Numbered from the stretch's first letter, positions 1 to 5,963 are shown. The stretch is DNA of 6,512 nucleotides from Clostridia bacterium (GCA_022360735.1 JAKSCF010000031.1:1-6512); one strand, 5' to 3'. Numbers and translations: made by a program. The notes: generated from the sequence alone by a model not told the origin.

Positions 1-443
1 CAAGTGACCTGCAGGGCTGTAGAACCGAGGGGAACACCATGCTGCAGGCGTTCAATCCAGCACTTGCTGCAGGTTTGGTCATGAACCCTGGAACAGCGTG
101 ACGGCATGCCTTCATATGCCTTCTCCAAAACCCTTTCCAGCTCTCCATCGTTGACATCTTTCATAACAAAAATAAAATTCGCATTTTCAACCGTCTCCGG
201 TTTCGCATATGTTAATTGACTGATCAATTGTGTCATACTTGCTTCATTCTCTGAAATTATTTTAAAGCTAACCTCTGCATCTAACAGCATTAACATGAGT
301 ACCAAAGTAGATGGATAGAATTGGATTTCTAAATCTACTTTACTTGCTTCTTCATTTATACTATTTATGTGTCCCGGTCGAGACATACTCTCCACTACCT
401 TACGGTAAGCTTTTTGAATATCATGTACTAAGTCTAATTTCAT
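1..443 (-). CDS. phnH: Phosphonate C-P lyase system protein PhnH (partial, C-terminus beyond window)
   Basis: PhnH is a core subunit of the cytoplasmic carbon-phosphorus lyase complex (PhnGHIJ), which transfers the phosphonate to ATP before C-P bond cleavage. The frame is open for 147 codons from ATG at 443 to the window edge, where two bases of the next codon remain; the family is usually about 190-200 residues, so roughly a quarter is missing. Support: the N-terminal motif around residues 11-25 (AYRKVVESMSRPGHI) matches the family's 'aFR.ll.aMsrPG.i', and residues 137-147 (VPLGSTALQVT) fit the strand just before the conserved GPGI turn. The start has GAGGAG at 451-456, 7 bp away, overlapping the phnG stop; the intergenic gap is only 12 bp, so the two are cotranslated. 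Oddity: residues 112-128, with several Cys and Arg, align poorly with the usual 'GT..dPe.sAT' segment, and local GC is much higher there than in the rest of the gene. The family assignment is good; the exact reading of the last 40 codons is less sure. Confidence 0.85.
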   Translation of the reverse strand, partial: MKLDLVHDIQKAYRKVVESMSRPGHINSINEEASKVDLEIQFYPSTLVLMLMLLDAEVSFKIISENEASMTQLISQLTYAKPETVENANFIFVMKDVNDGELERVLEKAYEGMPSRCSRVHDQTCSKCWIERLQHGVPLGSTALQVT

Positions 444-455
444 GATTTATCTCCT

Positions 456-884
456 CTATTCAACATCCATCGTTTCAAAATTAACCGTTGTCTTTAAAAT
501 CTTAGCCTGCTCTTTATCTTTTTTCATCTTAATATTCTTTTCTTCCTCTAACAGCAGTTCCGACCACCCTCCGGCTTCTTTTAAATCCGCATTATACGCA
601 GCATCTACAACTGCTAAATAGTAGGCCAATTCCGGGCAGTTACCATAAACCATTCCAATTCCTAAAGAATCTTGTACTTGCACCTTTGCTTCTGTCACAA
701 ACATTTCCCCTAAATAGAATAAATTCTTCTTCGCAGTCTCCCGCATCTCTATCATCACAAGCCCATTATTAGGCTCTTCTATGGTTTTAACATGATAATG
801 CTCCATAATTTCTTCTGCCATTTTTTTCGCAACATTTATGGATCCATTCACCAATATTTCTGTTCTCTGACGTCTTTTCATCAT
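456..884 (-). CDS. phnG: Phosphonate C-P lyase system protein PhnG
   Basis: PhnG is a subunit of the cytoplasmic C-P lyase core complex (PhnG2H2I2J2) and is needed with PhnI for forming the ribose-1-triphosphonate type intermediate from ATP and alkylphosphonate. At 142 residues it matches the family length (about 145-150). Visible signature: GLVMIEMRETA (41-51), then FYLGEMFVTEAKV (56-68), the G-rich segment GIGMVYGNCPELAYYLAVVD (75-94) followed by AAYN, and the C-terminal VNFETM (134-139), all in the family's order. Two adjacent ATG codons exist at 884 and 881; the GGGAGG at 890-895 is 5 bp from the first and 8 bp from the second, so the second is equally plausible and the start is uncertain by one residue. 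It is the first gene of the phn operon, behind a Pho-box promoter, and phnH follows after 12 bp. Confidence 0.93.
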   Translation of the reverse strand: MMKRRQRTEILVNGSINVAKKMAEEIMEHYHVKTIEEPNNGLVMIEMRETAKKNLFYLGEMFVTEAKVQVQDSLGIGMVYGNCPELAYYLAVVDAAYNADLKEAGGWSELLLEEEKNIKMKKDKEQAKILKTTVNFETMDVE

Positions 885-889
885 CTTTA

Positions 890-895
890 CCTCCC
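890..895 (-). promoter_or_regulatory. Ribosome binding site of phnG
   Basis: GGGAGG on the minus strand. It is 5 bp from the ATG at 884 and 8 bp from the ATG at 881, so spacing alone slightly favours the second ATG. Confidence 0.8.
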
Positions 896-906
896 TTACA
901 AACGCT

Positions 907-970
907 ATTATATCTTGTTGCCAAGTTGGCGATTGTTAACTTTGCGTTAATCGTGTTAACTCTATATTAA
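907..970 (-). promoter_or_regulatory. phn operon promoter with four-repeat Pho box
   Basis: Seen on the minus strand: a perfect TATAAT -10 element at 907-912, no good TTGACA at the normal distance, and upstream four direct hexamers: TTAACA (934-939), TTAACG (945-950), TTAACA (954-959) and TTAATA (965-970). Their start-to-start spacing is 11, 9 and 11 bp, so they form two pairs of 11-bp-spaced hexamers, 20 bp apart. Known: Bacillus-type PhoP binds direct repeats of TT(A/C/T)A(C/T)A with about 5 bp between them, placed where a -35 box would be. Inference: phnG onward is activated under phosphate limitation by a PhoP-like response regulator. The nearest repeat ends 21 bp from the -10 box. The palindrome GCCAAGTTGGC (920-930) lies in that spacer. 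Confidence 0.75.
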
Positions 971-994
971 GAATAATTGCGCCTTCCTTCGCAT

Positions 995-1037
995 AAAAAA
1001 ACTACCCGATTGGGTAGTTTCGATTGGGTAGTTTTTT
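995..1037 (-). terminator. Intrinsic terminator of the GntR-family gene, with a duplicated arm
   Basis: A 9-bp stem, AAACTACCC at 999-1007 and GGGTAGTTT at 1012-1020 with a GATT loop, is followed in the minus direction by seven T (995-1001, partly in the stem). It begins 2 bp after the GntR-gene stop. The segment CGATTGGGTAGTTT occurs twice in tandem (1007-1020 and 1021-1034), so on the transcript the left arm is present in two copies that could each pair with the single right arm. Because A-runs flank both sides, it could also stop plus-strand transcription, but no plus-strand gene is seen. Confidence 0.85.
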
Positions 1038-1039
1038 CT

Positions 1040-1750
1040 TTACTTTATTTGGTATTTAAATACATCTCCTCGATAAATTATTTTACTGAATTCTAAAATT
1101 TTTCCGGATATCATGTCCAAACAGTTGCCTTCCAAAATGAGCATAGGGATTAGGTTCGTGCATTCAAATATTTCACGTTCGAAATGGGTAGGAAAAGAAA
1201 CACTTAATATATTTTTTGACGAATCAAATTTCTTATACCCCTTGCTTCTATAATATTCAAACATTGACTTAATAGCTTCACCTTCTCTATGAATCTCTTT
1301 AAAAACAGATTGGGCTACATAAGAAACATGCAGTGCTATGGGCTTATTATTAATGAATCTTAGCCGCCCAATCTTATAAACTTTATCACTTTCCTCAATG
1401 CCTAACTCGCTGTATATCTTTTCATTATACTCAATCTCCTGACAAAATAGATTCTTGGAATAGAAATCGTATCCTTTTCCTTTCATTTTTTCACTAAAGC
1501 TTACACTGCCTGAAAGGTGCAAATCAATTTTTTGCTGTTTATCCTTCAAATACCTTCCTTTACCTTGTTTAGAGTATAAGTATCCCATTTCTTCCAGTCT
1601 ATTGTATACTTTCCTAATGGTAATCCTGGTTGCATGATACAAATCCGCCAATTCATTTTCTGATGGCAGCTTATCATTTTCTCTATATTTTCCTGAGACA
1701 ATATCGTCTAACAGATGATCTAAAATTAAAGATTCTTTATGATCTTTCAA
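1040..1750 (-). CDS. GntR/HutC-family transcriptional regulator with UTRA domain
   Basis: A cytoplasmic DNA-binding repressor or activator of 236 residues, the usual length of the HutC subfamily (PhnF, FarR, TreR types). The winged helix-turn-helix spans about residues 4-70, with the hallmark KLPSENELADLYHATRITIR (27-46) followed by a short helix and the wing KQGKGRYL (61-68). The UTRA effector-binding domain spans about 82-231: paired RLRFINNKPIALHVSYV (129-145) and the closing strand EFSKIIYRGDVFKYQ (220-234). The start is TTG at 1750, with AGAGGG at 1761-1766, 10 bp away; no in-frame ATG lies upstream before a stop. The effector cannot be read from sequence. It stands between a sugar operon and a phn operon, so either a sugar phosphate (for the PTS/transketolase genes) or a phosphonate-related ligand (PhnF-like role) is possible. 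Terminators isolate it on both sides. Confidence 0.9.
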   Translation of the reverse strand: MKDHKESLILDHLLDDIVSGKYRENDKLPSENELADLYHATRITIRKVYNRLEEMGYLYSKQGKGRYLKDKQQKIDLHLSGSVSFSEKMKGKGYDFYSKNLFCQEIEYNEKIYSELGIEESDKVYKIGRLRFINNKPIALHVSYVAQSVFKEIHREGEAIKSMFEYYRSKGYKKFDSSKNILSVSFPTHFEREIFECTNLIPMLILEGNCLDMISGKILEFSKIIYRGDVFKYQIK

Positions 1751-1760
1751 TTTAACATAT

Positions 1761-1766
1761 CCCTCT
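1761..1766 (-). promoter_or_regulatory. Ribosome binding site fixing the TTG start of the GntR gene
   Basis: AGAGGG on the minus strand lies 10 bp upstream of the TTG at 1748-1750. An ATG sits closer to it, but that frame hits TGA after three codons (ATG TTA AAT TGA), so the TTG is the usable start. Confidence 0.65.
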
Positions 1767-1776
1767 TTTTTAACTT

Positions 1777-1855
1777 TTTATAGGTACGTAACTTTCTATT
1801 TATCTTATTGTAGTAATGTTATTTGTAGGTTAAGTTTTTTTAAATTTAATGTTAA
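1777..1855 (-). promoter_or_regulatory. Promoter and operator region of the GntR-family gene
   Basis: This AT-rich stretch holds several possible minus-strand -10 boxes: TACAAT (1807-1812), GATAAA (1799-1804) and TATAAA (1777-1782). None has a convincing TTGACA partner. Four hexamers occur exactly 11 bp apart: TTAACA (1850-1855), TTTAAA (1839-1844), TTAACC (1828-1833) and ATAACA (1817-1822), resembling a degenerate Pho box. A near-palindrome AGGTACGTAACT (1782-1793, 5 of 6 pairs) could be an autoregulatory operator for the GntR protein. The base composition makes chance matches likely, so only the presence of a promoter somewhere here is reasonably supported. Confidence 0.4.
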
Positions 1856-1868
1856 ATACCTTTTTACT

Positions 1869-1893
1869 AAAAAAAACAGAACAAATTGTTCTG
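1869..1893 (-). terminator. Intrinsic terminator of the PTS-transketolase-HAD operon
   Basis: On the minus strand CAGAACA-ATT-TGTTCTG forms a 7-bp stem with a 3-base loop (1877-1893), immediately followed by eight T (1869-1876). It lies about 60 bp after the HAD-gene stop and closes the sugar operon. Confidence 0.88.
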
Positions 1894-1905
1894 ATTGAGA
1901 CTGAT

Positions 1906-1932
1906 GTTCCGGAACGGCACAGTGGCCGTTCC
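1906..1932 (-). other. GC-rich hairpin between the HAD gene and the terminator
   Basis: An 8-bp stem GGAACGGC (1911-1918) and GCCGTTCC (1925-1932) with a 6-base loop, and no T-run after it. An extra GTTCC at 1906-1910 can also pair with GGAAC at 1911-1915, so two folds compete. It may protect the 3' end of the operon mRNA from exonucleases or act as a secondary, Rho-type or pause element; this role is inferred. Confidence 0.6.
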
Positions 1933-1953
1933 TTATACATATATGGATAAAAG

Positions 1954-2748
1954 CTATGGTGAAATTATTTTTTCTTGGATAATTTTAATAACACCACAAT
2001 CATTGTTGCTTTCTGCAATATAATTAGCATATTTTTTGACTTCCTCAGGTGCATTTTTCATGGCATAGCTAAAAGATGCTCTGTCAAACATGGAAATATC
2101 ATTATAATAATCTCCGAATACCATGGTCTCATGGATACCAATATCGAACTGTTCTTGAATCATTCTGATTGCATTGCCCTTATTGATCCCTTGATTCATA
2201 ATATCAAGCCAGATTTCTCCTACCAGATAATACTCAAGCATATCCTTATATTTTCTATGGATGCATTCTTCTATGTCCTGCAGGATACCATCTTGACAAA
2301 ACAGTCCAATTTTAGTTATTTTTTCATCGATCTTCTTTAAGTCCTTAACAATTTTTATGGGTACTCTTAGCTCCTTAAATTTTTTAACGATATCATCAGA
2401 TGGATTAGAAAGATGGGCATAGTCTTTAGTACATAGATATTTTTCTATTCCAATAGAATCACAGAATTCCATCACATCTAAAACCAAATCATATTCCATG
2501 CTGCTCTCAAAAATTCTTTTTCCGTTTTTGCTGTACTGAATGTACGCACCGTTATGCGCTACTAAAATAATATTGGGTCTTATCTTTTTAAAATCTTCAT
2601 TTAACGTCCTATAAAATCGACCGCTGCACGCAATAAACAATATATTCTTTTCATGGACACCATTCATTACATCATAAAATTGATCATCTAATTTTCCATC
2701 ATCATCTAAAAGTGTCCCATCTAAGTCTGTGGCAATGAGCTTTAACAT
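1954..2748 (-). CDS. Cof-type HAD-superfamily (IIB) phosphatase
   Basis: A cytoplasmic Mg-dependent phosphatase, typically acting on sugar phosphates, of 264 residues (family 260-290). All four HAD motifs are present: motif I DLDGTLL (8-14; nucleophile Asp8 and acid/base Asp10), motif II ACSGR (40-44; Ser42), motif III Lys190 in INKGNAI (188-194), and motif IV GDYYND (212-217; Asp213 and Asp217 for Mg). NGA (66-68) and LDIMNQGINKG (181-191) are typical of the Cof/IIB class, with the substrate-selecting cap inserted between motifs II and III. The start ATG at 2748 has TGAGGT at 2755-2760, and the TGA of that element is the stop of the upstream transketolase subunit, so the two are translationally coupled. 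It is the last gene of the operon and probably removes phosphate from surplus or non-productive sugar phosphates made by the PTS or transketolase; the substrate is unknown. Confidence 0.92.
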   Translation of the reverse strand: MLKLIATDLDGTLLDDDGKLDDQFYDVMNGVHEKNILFIACSGRFYRTLNEDFKKIRPNIILVAHNGAYIQYSKNGKRIFESSMEYDLVLDVMEFCDSIGIEKYLCTKDYAHLSNPSDDIVKKFKELRVPIKIVKDLKKIDEKITKIGLFCQDGILQDIEECIHRKYKDMLEYYLVGEIWLDIMNQGINKGNAIRMIQEQFDIGIHETMVFGDYYNDISMFDRASFSYAMKNAPEEVKKYANYIAESNNDCGVIKIIQEKIISP

Positions 2749-2757
2749 AAAATTACC

Positions 2758-3690
2758 TCATAATTCTTTAGATTTATAGAGATTTCTGATTCTGTCTTTT
2801 ATAGATGGAACATCTAAACCATATTTTTTATACAGTTCACCGGGTGTTCCTGACTCTCCAAAGGTATCGTTAACACCCATAATATCCATGGGCACCGGAC
2901 GGTTGGTAACCACTATTTCTGCTACAGCACTTCCTAAGCCGCCATATATGCTATGGTCTTCTATTGTCATGATACTTCCGGTTTTTTTTGCAGCGTTAAT
3001 GATTAACCCTTCATCAATGGGTTTTATACTGGCCATATTAATGACTTCAACCCGAATCCCTTCTTTTTCTAATTCTTCTGCAGCAAGCAGGGCATGATAG
3101 GTCATAATACCATGACTGATTACAGTTATATCCTTGCCTGCTTTCAAGACACTTCCTTTACCTATCTCGAATGCTTTGTCATAAAAAAGGTCCGGCATCT
3201 CCCCTCGCCCTACTCTAATATAAACAGGACCTTCATACTCAATTGCTTTTTCCAAGACTTGTTTGGTTTCTATCGCATCGGAGGGCGCCAAAACTAACAT
3301 ATTTGGCATAGACCGCATCAGCGAAATATCTTCAAGTGCCTGATGTGTGGCACCGTCTCCGCCTACCGATAAGCCTGGATGTGTGGCCACTATCTTCACA
3401 TTATTTCTGCTATATGCAATACATTGTCTTATTTGATCATAGGCTCTGCCTGTTGCAAAAACAGCAAAGGTACTTACAATAGGTATCAAGCCTTCACTTG
3501 CCAACCCTGCCCCTGCGGACATCATATTCTGTTCACATATGCCCATATTGTAATGCCGCATTTGAAATTCTTTTTGAAACAAATGCGCTTTTGTCGGGGT
3601 CGCCACATCTGCATTGAGTACTACAATTTTATTATTCTTTTGACCTAACTCAACCAATGCTTCCCCCAATACATCTCTGGGTGATTTCAT
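2758..3690 (-). CDS. Transketolase, C-terminal subunit (pyrimidine-binding and C-terminal domains)
   Basis: The second half of a split transketolase, a thiamine-diphosphate enzyme that moves a two-carbon ketol unit between ketose and aldose phosphates in the cytoplasm. At 310 residues it matches split subunits. The pyrimidine-binding domain (about 1-165) carries the catalytic Glu53 in GICEQNM (50-56), LNADV (25-29), GGDGATHQALEDISLMRSMP (110-129) with His116, and PVYIRVGRGEMP (155-166), a phosphate-contact region. The transketolase C-terminal domain (about 180-305) has IEDHSIYGGLGSAVAE (243-258) and FGESGTPGELYKKYGLD (277-293). The ATG overlaps the TGA of the N-terminal subunit gene (ATGA at 3687-3690), and AAGGAGG (3698-3704) lies 7 bp upstream, inside that gene, so equal production of both halves is expected. 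A DXPS or pyruvate-dehydrogenase E1-beta identity is unlikely, given the length and pairing. Confidence 0.95.
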   Translation of the reverse strand: MKSPRDVLGEALVELGQKNNKIVVLNADVATPTKAHLFQKEFQMRHYNMGICEQNMMSAGAGLASEGLIPIVSTFAVFATGRAYDQIRQCIAYSRNNVKIVATHPGLSVGGDGATHQALEDISLMRSMPNMLVLAPSDAIETKQVLEKAIEYEGPVYIRVGRGEMPDLFYDKAFEIGKGSVLKAGKDITVISHGIMTYHALLAAEELEKEGIRVEVINMASIKPIDEGLIINAAKKTGSIMTIEDHSIYGGLGSAVAEIVVTNRPVPMDIMGVNDTFGESGTPGELYKKYGLDVPSIKDRIRNLYKSKEL

Positions 3691-4511
3691 CCCATCGCCT
3701 CCTTAGAAGCTTTTATCTCTTTTTTAGCCGTCTGATACTGAGGGGCACTCATTTGGTTGCAATGCCAGCTTATATCATTTTCCATAAAAGAAACACCCTT
3801 GCCTTTTATGGTATGTGCAATGATAGCAGTAGGCTTTTCAGTATCTTGGTCATTTAAACTATCTAATATTTCTTCTATGTCATGGCCGTCTACACTCTTG
3901 GCATTCCAGCCAAAAGATATGAATTTCTCTTTGATTTTACAGTATGTTAGTTCATTGATTAATGTATCATCTAACTGGAGCTTATTATGATCTACAATGA
4001 CATATAATTGGCTCAGATTATAGTGGTGTGCACAAGCAATGGCTTCCCAATTTTGCCCCTCTTGAAGTTCGCCATCTCCAACCATGACAAATACTTTACC
4101 ATTAATGCCTTTAGCCTTTAATGCTAAGGCTTTACCTGCTCCATATGATATGCCCTGCCCCAAAGAGCCTGCAGTCATTTCTATTCCCGGTGTCATTGCC
4201 GCATTGGGATGACCCTGCAATATGGACCCCATTTTTTTAAAAGTTTTTAAATATTCCTTTGGAAAAAAACCTAAGTCACCTAAAATGGTATATAAACCTA
4301 ATGCACCATGTCCCTTGCTCAGTATGAATCGGTCTCTATCTTCAAGCAATGGATTTTTTGGATCAATTTTCATTTCTTCATAATATAGTGCTGTTAATAT
4401 TTCTATAGTAGAAAGTGCACCACCCATGTGGCATTTTCCCAGTAGATACCCGTAATCGATTACTTCTTCTCTTATTTGTATCGCCTTAGCCTTCAGCTCT
4501 TCAACTTTCAA
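3687..4511 (-). CDS. Transketolase, N-terminal subunit (thiamine-diphosphate-binding domain)
   Basis: The first half of a split transketolase, 274 residues, cytoplasmic, acting as a heterotetramer with the product of the next gene. The cofactor motif runs from GDGELQEG (145-152; Mg ligand Asp146) to Asn176 in DHNKLQLDD (174-182). Other family marks are DRDRFILSKGHG (58-69; His68), QGHP (99-102), AGSLGQGIS (114-122), DGHD (208-211) and HTIKGKGVSFMEN (233-245). Oddities: the loop that usually reads SGHPGG is GKCHMGG (25-31), and after SFMEN the common WHGKAP is WHCNQMSAP (249-257), so the substrate end of the site differs from ordinary split transketolases. The start is TTG at 4511, with AAGGGGG 7 bp upstream; the nearby ATG is out of frame and stops after two codons. 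A 186-bp spacer with tandem 11-bp repeats separates it from the PTS EIIC gene. Confidence 0.95.
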   Translation of the reverse strand: MKVEELKAKAIQIREEVIDYGYLLGKCHMGGALSTIEILTALYYEEMKIDPKNPLLEDRDRFILSKGHGALGLYTILGDLGFFPKEYLKTFKKMGSILQGHPNAAMTPGIEMTAGSLGQGISYGAGKALALKAKGINGKVFVMVGDGELQEGQNWEAIACAHHYNLSQLYVIVDHNKLQLDDTLINELTYCKIKEKFISFGWNAKSVDGHDIEEILDSLNDQDTEKPTAIIAHTIKGKGVSFMENDISWHCNQMSAPQYQTAKKEIKASKEAMG

Positions 4512-4518
4512 TGCATTG

Positions 4519-4525
4519 CCCCCTT
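4519..4525 (-). promoter_or_regulatory. Ribosome binding site fixing the TTG start of the transketolase N-subunit
   Basis: AAGGGGG on the minus strand, 7 bp from TTG at 4509-4511. The intervening ATG (ATG CAT TGA) is in another frame and ends at once, with its TGA overlapping the TTG. Confidence 0.7.
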
Positions 4526-4532
4526 ATTATGG

Positions 4533-4653
4533 TTGAACAATGGTTTAACAGTAGTTGAACGATGGTTTAACAATGGTTGAACAATGGTTCCACTATCGTT
4601 TTACTATTGCTTCACTATCGCTCCACTACCGTTCAACTATTGTTTCACTATTG
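4533..4653. repeat. Tandem array of eleven 11-bp repeats with a polarity switch
   Basis: Eleven units of exactly 11 bp fill 121 bp of the spacer between EIIC and transketolase. On the plus strand the first five (4533-4587) read TT(G/T)AACAATGG with few changes; the next six (4588-4653) read (T/C)T(T/C)NACTAT(C/T)G. Base 2 T, base 5 A, base 6 C and base 11 G are invariant in all units. A decayed twelfth unit may follow at 4654-4664. The second block is close to the reverse complement of the first in register, so the transcript can fold into a long imperfect hairpin with its tip near 4580-4592. Each early unit centres on the palindrome GTTNAAC. Frequent stops and the 11-bp (non-triplet) period exclude coding. 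The rest of the spacer (4654-4697) shows no clear signal. Confidence 0.92.
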
Positions 4654-4697
4654 TTCTAATTAACAGCCCCAACTAACCAAACTTAAAAATCTGTTAT

Positions 4698-5963
4698 CTA
4701 AATGAACAATCGTAATATATTGCCTAAGAGTATTCCAACCAAACCAAAGTCAGCATCACTAAAGGTGGTATTGGCATAGCCTAAATCTCCAAGAACCGGT
4801 AATAGTAGTATAGGTAGAACCGTGATCAGAAGACCGTGGCAAAATGCTCCAAGTATAGCACCTCTACGACCTCCTGTGGCATTACCGAATACACCTGCAG
4901 TAGCACCGCAGAAAAAGTGAGGGACAACCCCAGGTATAATAACGGTTAAATTTAATGCCATCAATCCAAACATTCCTACAACGCCTGCTGCAAAACTGGA
5001 TAAAAATCCTATGAGAACAGCTGTAGGTGCATATGGAAAAACAACCGGGCAATCTAGTGCCGGTTTTGCATCGGGTACTATTTTTTCTGCAATCCCTTTG
5101 AATGCCGGAACAATTTCTGCCAATATCATTCTGACCCCTTGAAGAATAATGAATACACCTGCTGCAAAGGTAATGGCCTGCAGCACAGCGAATATCAAAT
5201 AATGCTGTCCGCCGCTCAATCCTTCACTAAATCCCTTGCCCGCTGCTAAAGCAGATATTAAGAAAATAACACCCATTGTAAAAGCAATGGCGACCGGTGT
5301 ATCTCTTAAAAATGACAACCCTTTTGGTAATTGAATATCCTCTGTGGATTTTTCTTTATTTCCAAACCACTTTCCTACCAGTGCGGCAAGTACATAGCCC
5401 GTTGTTCCAAAATGAGCAAATGCGACTTCATCCGTACCGGTTATACTTTTCATGAAGGGTTGCGCCATGGCGGGGAAAATAATCATGGTAATCCCTAAGA
5501 TTATTGATCCTACTGCTACTAAAGCAGTTCCTGTCATACCGCCTGCCGCAAGAATTGCAGCGATCATAATGCCCATATATAAAGTGTGATGGCCTGTTAA
5601 AAAGATGTATTTCCATTTGGTTACTCTTGCAATAATAATATTGACGATCATACCAAATAGCATAATGAGTGCCATTTCAGTTCCAAATGTTTTTTGGGCG
5701 ATGGATACAATGGCTTCATTATTCGGCACAATCCCTGTTATATTAAACCCTTGCTGAAACATTTCTGAAAAAGAGTTCAGTGAACCGACAATAACCCCGG
5801 CTCCAGCTCCTAAAATGATAAATCCCATGATGGTCTTTAAGGTTCCTTTAATGCACTCTGTTGAGGATTTTTTTTGTGCCATCAGTCCTATTAATGCTAC
5901 CAGACCTACTAATACTGCCGGTACACTTAAAACATCGTACATTAAAAATTTTAGAAATGTCAT
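4698..5963 (-). CDS. PTS system ascorbate-type EIIC component (UlaA/SgaT family)
   Basis: The integral membrane sugar channel of a phosphotransferase system: it binds the sugar outside and delivers it for phosphorylation by EIIB. It has 421 residues; E. coli UlaA has about 465, so this is a compact member. Hydrophobic segments are visible at about 11-30, 43-62, 96-114, 128-166, 223-242, 257-281, 313-345 and 366-391. Family landmarks are IKGTLKTIMGF (38-48), FLTGHH (121-126), DEVAFAHFGTTGY (178-190), the polar loop with STEDIQLP (206-213), ILQGVRMILAEIVPAFKGIA (273-292), then DCPVVFPYAPTAVLIGF (304-320) and ATAGVFGNATGGRRGA (354-369), which align in order with UlaA. The ATG at 5963 has GAGGAG 7 bp upstream. 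A 111-bp gap separates it from EIIB. Substrate specificity cannot be read; ascorbate is the only well-characterised substrate of the family. Confidence 0.93.
   Translation of the reverse strand: MTFLKFLMYDVLSVPAVLVGLVALIGLMAQKKSSTECIKGTLKTIMGFIILGAGAGVIVGSLNSFSEMFQQGFNITGIVPNNEAIVSIAQKTFGTEMALIMLFGMIVNIIIARVTKWKYIFLTGHHTLYMGIMIAAILAAGGMTGTALVAVGSIILGITMIIFPAMAQPFMKSITGTDEVAFAHFGTTGYVLAALVGKWFGNKEKSTEDIQLPKGLSFLRDTPVAIAFTMGVIFLISALAAGKGFSEGLSGGQHYLIFAVLQAITFAAGVFIILQGVRMILAEIVPAFKGIAEKIVPDAKPALDCPVVFPYAPTAVLIGFLSSFAAGVVGMFGLMALNLTVIIPGVVPHFFCGATAGVFGNATGGRRGAILGAFCHGLLITVLPILLLPVLGDLGYANTTFSDADFGLVGILLGNILRLFI

Noticed and set aside
9..72. Three CTGCAG sites close together in phnH
   Set aside because: Spacing is irregular (33 and 25 bp) and they fall in a GC-rich coding stretch; no repeat structure.
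1975..2340. 121-codon open frame on the plus strand
   Set aside because: It lies fully antisense to the HAD gene, which has all four catalytic motifs; its translation has no family-like pattern. Other plus-strand frames over the transketolase genes and EIIC were dropped for the same reason.
4533..4653. CRISPR array
   Set aside because: The units are 11 bp and directly adjoining, with no unique spacers and no cas genes nearby.
4702..4712. Possible stray copy of the 11-bp repeat (ATGAACAATCG) at the end of EIIC
   Set aside because: It resembles the unit but is out of phase with the array and encodes the normal C-terminus of EIIC; probably chance.
5428..5616. 62-codon minus-strand frame inside EIIC
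   Set aside because: It is an out-of-frame overlap within a well-supported membrane protein, with no ribosome site of note.
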